A stretch of DNA of 64,000 nucleotides from a virus (IMGVR_UViG_3300046463_000247:34046-98045); one strand, 5' to 3'. Positions 18,908 to 27,937 are shown, numbered from the stretch's first letter. The notes: generated by a model not told the origin, from the sequence alone. Translations and numbers: made by a program.

Positions 18908-19342
18908 TCAGACCAGTTGAACCGGCACGGACCACCGTTGCAGGTACAGGAGCACCGTGTCTTTCTTAGCCGCCTGGGCTTCCACCAGGAACTTCCAGTG
19001 CGCCGCCACCGGGGAGCGGCCCTCGCGCATCGCGGCGCGTACGTCGTCCAGCAGGGCAATCGCGGACGCCTTGTTGTTGTGCCCGGCAAGCTGTTCGATC
19101 TTCGTCATGATCACGAGACCGAACACCGCTTCGCACGAGATACCGCGCTGCTCCTTCGTGTCCACCGACCGCATGCCCTCGTACAGGTAGCAGACCTGCG
19201 GAAACGACGTGCCCTTGATCTTGTTCAGCGCTTCGTCGTCATCGAGCACGAACAGCACGCGCCCCTTCAGAATTGCAATTGATTGCAAACGGGCGTCGAT
19301 GTCGTCCAGGCACTTCTGGACCAGGTTCTCATTCACTCTCAT
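18908..19342 (-). CDS. Probable tail terminator / tail completion protein
   Basis: 144 residues; the start overlaps the preceding stop (ATGA). An alpha/beta pattern with GTSFPQVCYLYEGMR and ISCEAVFGLVIM fits small tail terminator proteins. Position is the main evidence: it lies between the gp10-like gene and the tail tube gene. The palindrome encodes LQSIA in the N-terminal helix. Confidence 0.65.
   Translation of the reverse strand: MRVNENLVQKCLDDIDARLQSIAILKGRVLFVLDDDEALNKIKGTSFPQVCYLYEGMRSVDTKEQRGISCEAVFGLVIMTKIEQLAGHNNKASAIALLDDVRAAMREGRSPVAAHWKFLVEAQAAKKDTVLLYLQRWSVPVQLV
19273..19288 (+). repeat. Dispersed palindrome, full 16-mer
   Basis: Inside the tail terminator-like gene. Confidence 0.9.
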
Positions 19343-19779
19343 GTCAAAGCCTTCAGGATTCGCATCATTACGAGTTGTTCGGCAAGGTTTATGTCGTCCC
19401 GCCCGATGCCCAGAAACTCGCGCTGCGGGGTCCGGCCCGTACCGAAGTTATGGTAGGGGCCATAGGGCACGTTGGAGCCGATCTCGCGCGCATTCGGGCC
19501 TGCTGCGAACAGTTGCAGCGAACGGAACAGATTGCCGGTGTCGTAGAGCGTGCCGCCGCCCCGGCCTGTCTTCGCGCGGGTGAGCGCGGCGAGGCTGGGT
19601 TTCCACGGCTGGTTGCTTGAATCGACCTGCTGGAGAAAGCGGGTGCGGATACGGTTGAAGATCAGCGCGCCCGCCTCGTCGGCGATCAGCGTCGGGTTGA
19701 TCGCGGTATTGAGCGCGGCGATCCGGGCCTCGACTTCAGGCAGGCCCTGTACCCGGATATTCAGCAGCGGGCCTGCCAT
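19339..19779 (-). CDS. HK97 gp10 / virion morphogenesis-like neck protein
   Basis: 146 residues. The central region matches the family: GALIFNRIRTRFLQQVDSS, then WKPSLAALTRAKTGRGGGTLYDTG, then GSNVPYGPYHNFGTG and TPQREFLGIG. The last two are hallmarks of gp10 / Mu gpG-type tail completion proteins. It joins head to tail, between the head-tail adaptor and the tail terminator. The start is 1 nt from the preceding stop and its own ribosome site is weak, so coupling is likely. Confidence 0.85.
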   Translation of the reverse strand: MAGPLLNIRVQGLPEVEARIAALNTAINPTLIADEAGALIFNRIRTRFLQQVDSSNQPWKPSLAALTRAKTGRGGGTLYDTGNLFRSLQLFAAGPNAREIGSNVPYGPYHNFGTGRTPQREFLGIGRDDINLAEQLVMMRILKALT

Positions 19780-19780
19780 G

Positions 19781-20677
19781 TCACATTACCGGACGCAGAC
19801 AGAAGCCCAGCGAGTCGCGCGTGTACGGTGCTGCCACCGCGAGCGCATGCTGGCCGCTGGCCTGGTAGTTCTTGATCGTGCCGCTCTGCTCGGCCTGCGA
19901 CAGCCCTGCGGCCATCACGGCGGGTACATAGCCCAGCACTGCCTCCACCAGCCAGTCCGGCGCGAGGTCGGTCGTCTGGGGCACGGGCGTCGGTTCTGCA
20001 ATTGATTGCAGCGGCGTGTCGGACGTGCTGATCAGCCGGTCGTACGGGTAGGCGCTGTCACCGAACAGCGTCACGCCAGGCGAGCCGCCCGCATTGTCGC
20101 CCGTGGTGCCCACCAGACCTGTGTCCTGATCGCCGGTAGGCGGCGTGCCACCCGCCCCCGTACCGCTGCCATCATCCGTAGTGGGAGGCGGCGAATCGGT
20201 CGGAGGCGGGTCGCCAGAAGGGTCGCCCGACGGGTCAGGTTGCGGTGTCGGCTCGGGGATCGGTTCGAAGCCCGCGTTGAACGTCACGCGGATAAAGCGC
20301 TCGTTGTACTTCTTGCGCGGGATCGAAACGACGCCTTTCACATAGTCGATATGGAAGTCCAGCACGGGCACGGGGATCGTGCACCGGTTGTAGTCCGAAC
20401 CCCAATACACTGCCTCGCTGCCCGGCTTGAGCAGACCAGAACGAAGCCGGAGCCGGTAGAGACCGGCAGGCTGAACCCCGCTGAAGCTGTCGGAGTCCAG
20501 GTAAAACACGTCTTCAAAGTCTTTCGACTGAAGCGTTGAGTCAATCAGCGTGCCGATGCGGAGTTGGGCGGCGTCGATGGCGTTCGTGATTGCTTCGTCC
20601 ACCTCGGGCGCTGCAAGCTCTGAAGAGATTTGCATCCGCGTGCGCACCTGCGCGACCGTCACAATACGTGCTGTCAT
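19781..20677 (-). CDS. Head-tail adaptor protein with a Pro/Asp/Gly-rich insert
   Basis: 298 residues. The N-terminus (VRTRMQISSELAAPEVDEAI, AAQLRIGTLID) is the helical pattern of gp6-like head-tail adaptors. Residues ~145-215 are a low-complexity insert of PEPTPQPDPSGDPSGD type, unusual for a ~110-200 residue family. A short helical C-terminus follows. A palindrome in the coding sequence gives LQSIAEP. The insert may be a surface-exposed tether; that is inference. Confidence 0.65.
   Translation of the reverse strand: MTARIVTVAQVRTRMQISSELAAPEVDEAITNAIDAAQLRIGTLIDSTLQSKDFEDVFYLDSDSFSGVQPAGLYRLRLRSGLLKPGSEAVYWGSDYNRCTIPVPVLDFHIDYVKGVVSIPRKKYNERFIRVTFNAGFEPIPEPTPQPDPSGDPSGDPPPTDSPPPTTDDGSGTGAGGTPPTGDQDTGLVGTTGDNAGGSPGVTLFGDSAYPYDRLISTSDTPLQSIAEPTPVPQTTDLAPDWLVEAVLGYVPAVMAAGLSQAEQSGTIKNYQASGQHALAVAAPYTRDSLGFCLRPVM
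19996..20011 (+). repeat. Dispersed palindrome
   Basis: Inside the head-tail adaptor gene; outer bases C and G keep the symmetry. Confidence 0.9.
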
Positions 20678-20694
20678 GTCTGCCGCCCTCGTCC

Positions 20695-21093
20695 TTAGAC
20701 TGCTTCGCCTTCGTCCATGATCTCGATGCCCTTCTTCGCGGCACCCTCCACAGCGGTCTGGTCGTCCGCGTCGGTCACTTCCGGTGCCGGGGGCACTTCA
20801 GCGGTGACGACTTCGACCGGGCCGTTGACCTTCGCCTCGACGGCTTCCTGCGTCGGCAGGGCTACCTTGGTCGGCGTCGCCCACTCGCGGTCGCCGTTGC
20901 TGTCCACGCGGCCCAGCAGGTCGAGCGCGGTGGCCTGGTCGAACGCGTAGCGCACGCCAGCGGTGTACAGCTTGTTGCCCAGGTTCAGGCGCTTGGCCCG
21001 CGCGAGCACCAGTTCGATGCGAGCCGGGGCTGCTGCCTGTGCCTCTTCCTGCTTGCCCTTTGCGGCGTCTTCATTCTTCACGGTTACACCCAT
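20695..21093 (-). CDS. Small head-region protein, unknown
   Basis: 132 residues, AGAGGTGA before the ATG. It has charged, Ala-rich ends and a central segment RIELVLARAKRLNLGNKLY. It lies between capsid and head-tail adaptor, where head-completion or decoration proteins usually lie. It has its own candidate promoter after the capsid terminator. I do not recognise a family. Confidence 0.65.
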   Translation of the reverse strand: MGVTVKNEDAAKGKQEEAQAAAPARIELVLARAKRLNLGNKLYTAGVRYAFDQATALDLLGRVDSNGDREWATPTKVALPTQEAVEAKVNGPVEVVTAEVPPAPEVTDADDQTAVEGAAKKGIEIMDEGEAV

Positions 21094-21129
21094 TTTTCAC
21101 CTCTCAAACGTGGATTGGAAAGCGCGGCG

Positions 21130-21158
21130 AATATATGCCGCTGTGCAATTGATTGCAA
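21130..21158 (-). promoter_or_regulatory. Candidate promoter using a palindrome as -35
   Basis: TTGCAA, 17 bp, TATATT, just after the capsid terminator and before the 132-residue gene. The -35 hexamer is the first half of a dispersed palindrome, so a protein bound there would cover it. Confidence 0.45.
21144..21158 (+). repeat. Dispersed palindrome
   Basis: Between capsid terminator and next gene, overlapping a candidate -35. Confidence 0.9.
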
Positions 21159-21195
21159 GAAAAAAGAAGGGCGGGTCCCTTGCGAGAGCCGCCCC
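21158..21195 (-). terminator. Terminator after capsid gene
   Basis: GGGCGG and CCGCCC arms around a 14-nt loop, followed by TTCTTTTTT on the minus strand. Confidence 0.7.
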
Positions 21196-21215
21196 AAGTA
21201 CTACCCGACTACGGT

Positions 21216-22157
21216 TTAACCCGAAATGTTACGGGTGCGCACGATAGCTTCGTGCTCTTCAATTTCGAACGCGACGCGGGCCGTGAGCACGATGATGAAC
21301 ACGCGCTTGCTGATGTCCTTGTCGTACTCGATGCTGATGTCGCGCTGGATACCGAAGATCAGGTTCGACGGGTCCGTGAACAGGCCATCCGTGGACGGCA
21401 TCATCGACGCGCCGACGATCTGCGAGCCATGCGCGTACAGCGGCGTGAGCGCCTGCACTTGCTGGTCACCGAACGGGGTCTGGCGGTCACCGAAGCGGTC
21501 GCGCAGTTCCGTCTCGTTGTCCACCGACACGAAGTGCTTCAGGGCTGCGCGGTTGCGCAGATACTTGTCCGGCATGGTCTTCACGACGCGCTTGATCACC
21601 GGACGGTCGAACGTCGAGCCGCCTGCGTCCACGATGTTCTGGTCCGCACCCTTGAGCCAGCCATCCGTCAGCTTCAGGTACGTGTCAGCCGAGTTCGTGT
21701 CACCCAGCAGGCCGAGTTCTTCGAGGTCGAGCGCCGCGCGCTGGGCCATCAGTGCGACGATGGTCGAGTGCAGGCCACCCGGCGACGAGAACGCACCGGC
21801 TTCGACGTTGCCGCCTTCAATGTTGTCTTCCAGCACGTCGTACGGCAGGTGCACTTCGGCGATCACTTCGTCCGTGTTCAGCACGATCTGTTCGAGCGAC
21901 GGCTTGATGCGGTCCACGTCTGCTAGGGCCGTTGCCGACACTGCCGGACGCAGCATGCGCTGGCCGATACCGATCTTCGGAATCTTGCGCTGCGGGCCGG
22001 TCATCGTGACGACGCGCGAGCTTTGCAGGATCGTCGGCGTGTCCATCAGCTTGCGGATGAAGGTCGCAGCCTGTTCCGGGTTCAGCTTACCGGCAGTTGC
22101 GAGGTCCGCCAGCGTCATGTCGGCCTTGCGGATGATTTCTTGATTGCTCATACCCAT
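21216..22157 (-). CDS. Major capsid protein, HK97-type fold likely
   Basis: 313 residues, strong AAGGGG before the ATG. Motifs fit phage major capsid proteins of the size without a delta domain: MDTPTILQSSRVVTMTGPQ, IGIGQRMLRPA, EVIAEVHLPYDVLEDNIEG, then LMAQRAALDLEELGLLGDT and YDKDISKRVFIIVLTARVA. It sits downstream of a scaffold-like gene and is followed by a terminator, consistent with high expression. Confidence 0.85.
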   Translation of the reverse strand: MGMSNQEIIRKADMTLADLATAGKLNPEQAATFIRKLMDTPTILQSSRVVTMTGPQRKIPKIGIGQRMLRPAVSATALADVDRIKPSLEQIVLNTDEVIAEVHLPYDVLEDNIEGGNVEAGAFSSPGGLHSTIVALMAQRAALDLEELGLLGDTNSADTYLKLTDGWLKGADQNIVDAGGSTFDRPVIKRVVKTMPDKYLRNRAALKHFVSVDNETELRDRFGDRQTPFGDQQVQALTPLYAHGSQIVGASMMPSTDGLFTDPSNLIFGIQRDISIEYDKDISKRVFIIVLTARVAFEIEEHEAIVRTRNISG

Positions 22158-22225
22158 GATTCTTACCCCTTAGAATGGTCCAAAACTGTTTGAGTTGCCT
22201 ACTTGCCCAGCACCATCAGCCGCGT

Positions 22226-23527
22226 TTAGCGCTTGTGGAACGCGGAGTCGAAGCCATTCCAGAATCGGTCTGTATCGGCTTCGCTCTTTCGTACCGCTTC
22301 CTGCGCACCTTCTTCAGCAGCCGGGGCGTCACCGGGCGTAGCGCCTGCAACCACCGCCGACTTCACAGCAGAGGCAGCGTTATCCGCCTTGCTTGCCACC
22401 TGCTTGACCTGGCCTTCAAGCTCACCGTGCTTTTGGGTCAGGGTTTCGAGACCTTCCTTGATCGGGGCAATCGCCTTCGCGATGCTCGATTCAATCGACG
22501 CCAGCAAGCCAGCGTGGGCCTCTGCCTGCGGTGCCACAGCCGGGTCAGCCTGAACCGGAGCGCCCGCAGCCGGAGCGGCACCCTCAGCAGCGCCCGTGTC
22601 GGTTGCGCCAGCGGCAGCGGTATTCGCGCCTTCCGTCTGGGCTTCCGTACCGGCAGCAGCCTGGGTAGCCGACGTGTCTGCGGTGCCCGGGGCATCCGTC
22701 TGTTCACCTTCGGACTTCTTTGCCTTCTTCGCGGCGTTGGCCTTCGACCACTTCGTCTTGTCGTCCTTCGACATGGCGTCCCAGTCTGCTTTCGTGCCAC
22801 CGCCCGCGATGTAGTCGGCCTGATCGTCGTCGCCGTCACCGTCCGGGTCCTTGGCCGAAGCCTTCGACTTGGACTTGTCGGCCTTGATCGCTTCACCGAT
22901 TTCCTTTTCCAGCTTCCATGCGACGCTCGGCACCGCCTTTACCAGCGTCGTGACGTACGTCTCGAACTTCTGCACCGCGTCGGAGATTGCCGTTTCGGCA
23001 GCAGCCTGGTCTTCCGAGGCGTAGCAGGCGTTGCGGACCGTGGTGCCCAGCGCGTCGGTGGCGGTGCTCACGCCCGAGTAGAAGCTGCACGCGGCCAGCA
23101 CTTCGTTGAAGTCCTTCGAGCTATCGAGACCTGACGACCACAGTTGCATGCCCTTGACCACCAGGCAGACTTCCTCGCTCAGGCGGACCAGCTTGAACTG
23201 GCCTTCTGCCGGGACTTCCTTCGACAGCATGACGGTGCCGTCTTCGTTCTTCTGAACGGTGGACAGGTCACCCAGACCCAGTTCCGCGAGCTTCGCGGTC
23301 GTGGCTTCACCCGGCTCGGCGTCGAACACCACGCCAGCGATAGTCGGAGCTTCCGGCTTCTTTTCGCCCTTGAATACGTGGCGCAGATTCGACAGGTCGA
23401 TCATCGGTTCTTCCTTTTCGGATTTGGTGATACGGATCGGGATTCGGTTGGCGGCACGACGCACCAGACTGATCTGTCGAACGTCTGCGTTCTTCATTTC
23501 CTGCATCGTCGTTTTTTCTTGAGCCAT
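22226..23527 (-). CDS. Probable scaffold / head assembly protein
   Basis: 433 residues. The N-terminal part is folded (RQISLVRRAANRIPIRI, a form often seen in XkdF-linked proteins). The central and C-terminal parts are Lys/Ala/Asp/Gln-rich and disordered, ending in coiled coil (ETLTQKHGELEGQVKQVASK). It lies between protease and capsid, the usual scaffold position. It has a TTGTTA-type promoter of its own. Scaffold function is inference from composition and order. Confidence 0.7.
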   Translation of the reverse strand: MAQEKTTMQEMKNADVRQISLVRRAANRIPIRITKSEKEEPMIDLSNLRHVFKGEKKPEAPTIAGVVFDAEPGEATTAKLAELGLGDLSTVQKNEDGTVMLSKEVPAEGQFKLVRLSEEVCLVVKGMQLWSSGLDSSKDFNEVLAACSFYSGVSTATDALGTTVRNACYASEDQAAAETAISDAVQKFETYVTTLVKAVPSVAWKLEKEIGEAIKADKSKSKASAKDPDGDGDDDQADYIAGGGTKADWDAMSKDDKTKWSKANAAKKAKKSEGEQTDAPGTADTSATQAAAGTEAQTEGANTAAAGATDTGAAEGAAPAAGAPVQADPAVAPQAEAHAGLLASIESSIAKAIAPIKEGLETLTQKHGELEGQVKQVASKADNAASAVKSAVVAGATPGDAPAAEEGAQEAVRKSEADTDRFWNGFDSAFHKR

Positions 23528-23551
23528 TGCCGCCTCTGAAAATGTGAGCGG

Positions 23552-23581
23552 ATTTTACGGTAGCGTTTTCGTACCTAACAA
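23552..23581 (-). promoter_or_regulatory. TTGTTA-type promoter for scaffold-like gene
   Basis: TTGTTA, 18 bp, TAAAAT, with CGCTACCG directly before the -10, as in the portal promoter. Confidence 0.6.
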
Positions 23582-23582
23582 A

Positions 23583-24209
23583 TCATTCCGGTACGATTTC
23601 AATGGAATCGACAGCAGAGAAGCGGTGACGGTGCGCGGTATCGCCCGCTTCCTCGGTGATCGTGCCCGCGAGGATCACGTGCACATGCCCTTCCACCATG
23701 TCCGTGCGCCCGCCGAGGAACTTGCCATCGTCGTCATAGGCGACGTAAAACTTGTGCTCGTGCTCGACGCCGGATTCACTCTTGGTCGTCATGCCGGAGA
23801 CAATCGGCGGAATGTTCAGCGTCACCTCGCGCTCTTCGCGCACCACCAGCGCCTCCATCGACAGCCCGTTGATTTCACCCTTCTTCACCATGTCCCACAG
23901 GTCGTCGTCCGGGATGTGGATGCCCACCACCCACGCGCCTTCGATGAAGTCGGGGTCTCCCTTGCGCGCGATGAACGACTCCACCACCGCGCACGAGGTG
24001 TTCTTGTTGTCGTGGAAAACATCGACGCAGTGCATGTCCCCCTTCTTCGCGAAGCGGTGCGCCATTGCCTCGATCTCGTCGGCGACCATGAATTCGCCGT
24101 CCGCATCGGGTCGGTTCGGGGCGTACACGGTGGAGAAGATCAGGCGCTTTTCCGGCTCGGCGTTCTCGTCCTTGACGACGAGTTCGTGGACTTGCGGCAC
24201 TTCAGGCAT
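23583..24209 (-). CDS. XkdF-like phage protease
   Basis: 208 residues. The sequence follows the XkdF/Peptidase S78-type pattern: LIFSTVYAPNRPDADGEFM, IEAMAHRFAKKG, VDVFHDNKN, VVESFIARKGDPDF, GAWVVGIHIPDDDLWDMVKKG and EINGLSMEAL. The last carries a Ser in the place expected for catalysis; the H of VFHD is another candidate. It probably matures the prohead by cleaving scaffold and capsid. A palindrome lies just downstream. Confidence 0.8.
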   Translation of the reverse strand: MPEVPQVHELVVKDENAEPEKRLIFSTVYAPNRPDADGEFMVADEIEAMAHRFAKKGDMHCVDVFHDNKNTSCAVVESFIARKGDPDFIEGAWVVGIHIPDDDLWDMVKKGEINGLSMEALVVREEREVTLNIPPIVSGMTTKSESGVEHEHKFYVAYDDDGKFLGGRTDMVEGHVHVILAGTITEEAGDTAHRHRFSAVDSIEIVPE

Positions 24210-24221
24210 GACTAGACTCCG

Positions 24222-24235
24222 TGCAATTGATTGCA
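24222..24235 (+). repeat. Dispersed palindrome
   Basis: Between the 52-residue gene and the protease start. Confidence 0.9.
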
Positions 24236-24255
24236 GCGGAATCTAGCAGAGAGGA

Positions 24256-24414
24256 TCACTTCGGAACAACGATTTGCTTCGCTTTATCGGCGTCAAAGCT
24301 GAGTTTCGCGGCCAGTGCGCGGGTGGCGTCCGGGTCAGGCGGGGGCACGAGCTTCAGCAGCACCTCGTCGGCTACGTCGTCCTTGCCGTTCTTCGCTCGA
24401 AAAGTGGGCTTCAC
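24256..24414 (-). CDS. Small protein downstream of MuF gene (GTG start)
   Basis: 52 residues from GTG, with AAGGAG seven bases upstream and a GTGA overlap with the MuF stop. It begins MKPTFRAKNGKDDVADEV. Acidic/basic, no membrane helix, ends IVVPK. The ribosome site and overlap make it a convincing gene despite its size. Function unknown; conserved order between MuF and protease genes would suggest head assembly. Confidence 0.7.
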   Translation of the reverse strand: MKPTFRAKNGKDDVADEVLLKLVPPPDPDATRALAAKLSFDADKAKQIVVPK

Positions 24415-26021
24415 AGAATCTCCTTGTACTGCTTGACCGCCGCCTTATCGGACAGGTCCAGCGTCAGTTCGAGGTCCACGCCGTCCAGCAGAAGCTGGTA
24501 CAACGGTCGCCCGTCGATCTCGATGGCAAGCGTCATCAGGTCCGCGAGGCCGCGCACGCTCGACTGGTTCAGCACCGCCTCCACGAACGCAAGCTGCACC
24601 TGGTTCAGCTTTCCTGCAATTGATTGCAACCGGCCACCCGGCTCCATGCCGTCCAGAATCTGAGCACGCAGCCCGTACCAGTCCGACAGTGACGGCGCGT
24701 AGCCCATCGTCGTGTAGGCGGCAATCGACGCGGCGCTGGTCGCGCTGACGACGATCTGGTTGAGCCCGCCTGACTGCGCGACGTGCAGGATGCCCGCCTC
24801 TACGCGCTTGAAGAAAGGCAGGATCGTGTCCGGCGCGAGCTTCTGGAACTCGATGTATGACTTGTAGAGCGTGCCGCTGTACGGGTCGATCACGATGGAG
24901 GCACCGACCGTGCCGTCGCCGAGCTTGTGCTTGGTCGTGACGGTGATGTCGCCGCCCGGCGCGATCTTGATCGGCGTCTTGTTGATCAGCGACCCTTCGA
25001 GGATGTCGAGCGGCTGCACTCCGGCCACCTCAGCGACGACCGCGACCGGCGACAGCGGCAGGTACGCATTCCAGTGATCCAGTTGCGCGGTGTCCACCTT
25101 CACGCCCAGTTCGGTGAAGGCGTCGGCGTCCACGTGCTGCTTCGGAATCACCTGCTCTTCTGCCGTGACGACCGGCGCTTGCAGCTTTGGGGCCTGCCCG
25201 GTGCGGATCAGGATGGTCCGGCAGTTCGGGTGAAACGGCGGGATCATCAGCCCTTCCTCGGTCAGTTGCGCCGCCGACATGTCGCGGTAACGCCCCATTG
25301 AGGTCTTGTCCTGCTTCGGCCATGGCTGGGCCGCTTTTACCGCGTCCGGTGTATCGAGCGACAGGATGTGGACGATGGATGCCCGCGCGTCGGCGACGCG
25401 GAAGCGCTTGCCATTGATCGCGCGACAAAACTCGGACGTGCGTCCGTCCATGACGGCGGATAGCTCGTACTCTTCGATGCCCAGCAGTTCGGCTTCTGCG
25501 GTGAAGCCCCACGTAGCCAGACGGCTACTATGGAGCGACGAAGCCAGCTTGATCGTGTCATTCCCTTCCTCTGCGAACGAAACGAAGTCCTTGACGAAGC
25601 GTTCGGCCTTCTTGACGGTGCTGTTGGCCTCGACCCAGTTTGCAATTGATTGCAACGCGGCCTTCACGACGGCCTGCGAGCCGTTGTACTTCAAGCCCTG
25701 CGTGAAGTTGTCGGCGACGGTGTTCAGCAGCGTGTCGAACTTGCCGACCCCGACAAAGGTCTTGCTCGCGTCGTGCGCGGCGTTCCCGGCCCCATAGACG
25801 GCCATCGCCCGCAGCAGGTACTTGATGTACTCGCGGTTTTTCGTCGCCACCGGGGTCATGTCGATAGCGTGCGCTTCGGTGTAGGCCCCGGCGAGGTCGT
25901 TGGCCTTCAGCCTGGCCGCGATAGCCTGGTAGTACGACGCTGCCAGCGGTTGCCACGTGCGGCGCAGCCGTTGGGTAAGCGCCGTCTCCAGCGCCAGATA
26001 GGTTCGGAAGTCCTGTGCCAT
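24411..26021 (-). CDS. MuF-like head morphogenesis protein with C-terminal extension
   Basis: 536 residues from MAQDFRTYL, whose ATG overlaps the portal stop (TGATG). The MuF core carries AVMDGRTSEFCRAINGKRF and then PPFHPNCRTILIRT, the diagnostic Cys/His pair region. About 230 further residues follow, with a beta-rich stretch (GGDITVTTKHKLGDGTVG) and QIVVSATSAASIAAYTTMGY, which loosely resembles an acetyltransferase-like or toxin-like tail domain. Two palindromes encode LQSIA in this gene. It probably acts at the portal and may be injected. Confidence 0.85.
   Translation of the reverse strand: MAQDFRTYLALETALTQRLRRTWQPLAASYYQAIAARLKANDLAGAYTEAHAIDMTPVATKNREYIKYLLRAMAVYGAGNAAHDASKTFVGVGKFDTLLNTVADNFTQGLKYNGSQAVVKAALQSIANWVEANSTVKKAERFVKDFVSFAEEGNDTIKLASSLHSSRLATWGFTAEAELLGIEEYELSAVMDGRTSEFCRAINGKRFRVADARASIVHILSLDTPDAVKAAQPWPKQDKTSMGRYRDMSAAQLTEEGLMIPPFHPNCRTILIRTGQAPKLQAPVVTAEEQVIPKQHVDADAFTELGVKVDTAQLDHWNAYLPLSPVAVVAEVAGVQPLDILEGSLINKTPIKIAPGGDITVTTKHKLGDGTVGASIVIDPYSGTLYKSYIEFQKLAPDTILPFFKRVEAGILHVAQSGGLNQIVVSATSAASIAAYTTMGYAPSLSDWYGLRAQILDGMEPGGRLQSIAGKLNQVQLAFVEAVLNQSSVRGLADLMTLAIEIDGRPLYQLLLDGVDLELTLDLSDKAAVKQYKEIL
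24615..24629 (+). repeat. Dispersed palindrome
   Basis: Inside the MuF gene, C-terminal part. Confidence 0.9.
25640..25655 (+). repeat. Dispersed palindrome, full 16-mer
   Basis: Inside the MuF gene, N-terminal part. Confidence 0.9.
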
Positions 26022-27937
26022 CAGTGGACGTGGTTGCACTCTGCGAGGTGGATCAGGTCCGGCGTGCTGCCGCCGAACGACAGCGCGGCGACCATCGAGT
26101 AGAACGCGTGCTTTTCGTCCCCCTCTAGGTCGTCCACCTCGGCCAGCACCTCAGACTTCTCGGCGTCCGACAGTTCGTGCTTCAGCGCAATGGTGCCGCG
26201 CACGCCCGCGTAGTCCATCGCCAGTTGCAGCAGTTCACCGCCGCCCTTCTTGGCCTTGCCAGGGGCTTTGCCCGCCGTGGTAGTAGCGGTGGCCGTGTCC
26301 TTGCCGTTCGCGGGCGCGGTGGGCTTGCCAGAGGCTTTCGCCGGGGTCGCCGCCTTGGCCTGGGCCGCAGCGGTGGCCTTGCCCTCGGTCGGGGTCGGCT
26401 TGCCGGGGGCCTGGTTGGGCGTGACCGGGTTCTGGCCCGGCACCATCGCCTCGGTGATCGTCACGCGGTCCGGCGCGGCGTTCGGGTCGTACTTCAGGTT
26501 CGTGCCGCTGATCTGGTTCACTTCCTTCACGAAAGTCGCGCCGTCCGACAGGTCCTTGGCGAGCGTAAGGCCCTTGATCTGGCTGTCCACGTTCTTCAGC
26601 GTGATCCCGTTCGACTTCATCAGAATGTCGGTGCAGCCCAGCGCTTTCATGATCGTGGAATTCATCGTCGCGTCGAACTCCGCACGCTCCGGCTGGAACA
26701 CCTGCTCTTCGGCGACCATGTAGGCGACCACAGCGGTGGCGTAGTTGTAGTCGGCAGCACGGCCCGTGAAGAGCGGCGGCAGGCGGAAGCCCGTGCGCAC
26801 GTGATCCTCAGCGGCCTTATCGTAGTTGGCGAACATGTTGTCGCCACCGGCCTGCGAGCCGAAGCGCTCGACCTTGACCTGCACCGACCCGGCGCTATCG
26901 AGCGTGCCCGACGTGGACTGGGCCTCAACCACGACTGCGCGGTTCTTGCTCTTGTTCTTGCCGGACAGGTAGTTCCGAAGCTGGTCGCTGGTCGAGCCCG
27001 CGAGCGAGCCACCCTGCACGAAGATGATTGCAGGCGGCAGGCCACCCGAATCGAAGAACTCCAGGTTCTGCTCTTCGGCCTTGCGCGAGCCGACCACAGA
27101 CGGAAGCTGGTTGATCCAGCGCGGCGTGAAGTAGCTCGATTCCACGTCCGGGTTGACGCCGAACATGATCACTTCGGTTGCGCGGTCCTGCGGCTGGACG
27201 GGCGCGGTATTGCTTTCCCACTCGCCGGTCTTCTTGTTCAACTGGCGGCTCGCCCCGAACTCGCGGTAGTAGGTCTGGTTCTTCGAGTAGCGCGTCATGT
27301 AGCGCCGTTCGCGGTCCAGCATCGTGATCGGAACATCGACGCCGTTGCGCTCGACCGACCGGGTGACCTCGACCGGCTCGTCCAGCTTCACAAGGCGCGT
27401 GTGCACCGCCGACAGATGCCGCAGCGCGACGACCTCGCCTTCGAGGTTGCGCAGCACTTCGAGGAACGAGTAGCCGACGCTCTCGATCTCGCGGCGCAGC
27501 AACCGGCGAATCTGCTGGAAGGTCTTGCCCGGAAAAGGCTCGTTGAAGAACGACTTGGCGATCTTGAGTTGCTTCGCGTCTGGTTGCTTGGTTTCATCCT
27601 TGGCGACGAACTCATGGCCGGTCGAATCGACGTTGACTTCCATCGCCTCGATGCACTGGTTCAGGATGTTGTTGCGCGTCGCCAGGCCCATCAGCACCTT
27701 CGGCTGGAAGGGCGGGCGCAGCACGACGGCGGACGAACTGCTCGCCGTGAAGTACAGACCCGCGAACTCGTCCTCCGGCGCATAGGCGCTATCGGCCAGC
27801 ACCATATAGGTGTCGCCGCCGATGACCTTCTGGATCGGAGTCAGTTTGGAACTGGGTTTGGGCTTCGAGGGCGTGCTGGTCGGGCGCGTCGGGTTGCCCG
27901 AGTCAGACGTGTCGATGCTGTTCGTTTTGCCTGCCAT
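26021..27937 (-). CDS. Portal protein, PBSX/XkdE type
   Basis: 638 residues. Typical portal features: VLMGLATRNNILNQCIEAME, RRLLRREIESVGYSFLEVLR, AVHTRLVKLDEPVEV, YFTPRWINQLPSVVGSR, and AAEDHVRTGFRLPPLFTGRA with ATAVVAYMVAEEQVFQPER. The last third is an Ala/Pro/Lys-rich tail (PAKASGKPTAPANGKDTAT). It forms the dodecameric vertex channel. It has its own TTGTTC-18-TAGAAT promoter directly after the DNA polymerase operon terminator. Confidence 0.9.
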   Translation of the reverse strand: MAGKTNSIDTSDSGNPTRPTSTPSKPKPSSKLTPIQKVIGGDTYMVLADSAYAPEDEFAGLYFTASSSSAVVLRPPFQPKVLMGLATRNNILNQCIEAMEVNVDSTGHEFVAKDETKQPDAKQLKIAKSFFNEPFPGKTFQQIRRLLRREIESVGYSFLEVLRNLEGEVVALRHLSAVHTRLVKLDEPVEVTRSVERNGVDVPITMLDRERRYMTRYSKNQTYYREFGASRQLNKKTGEWESNTAPVQPQDRATEVIMFGVNPDVESSYFTPRWINQLPSVVGSRKAEEQNLEFFDSGGLPPAIIFVQGGSLAGSTSDQLRNYLSGKNKSKNRAVVVEAQSTSGTLDSAGSVQVKVERFGSQAGGDNMFANYDKAAEDHVRTGFRLPPLFTGRAADYNYATAVVAYMVAEEQVFQPERAEFDATMNSTIMKALGCTDILMKSNGITLKNVDSQIKGLTLAKDLSDGATFVKEVNQISGTNLKYDPNAAPDRVTITEAMVPGQNPVTPNQAPGKPTPTEGKATAAAQAKAATPAKASGKPTAPANGKDTATATTTAGKAPGKAKKGGGELLQLAMDYAGVRGTIALKHELSDAEKSEVLAEVDDLEGDEKHAFYSMVAALSFGGSTPDLIHLAECNHVH

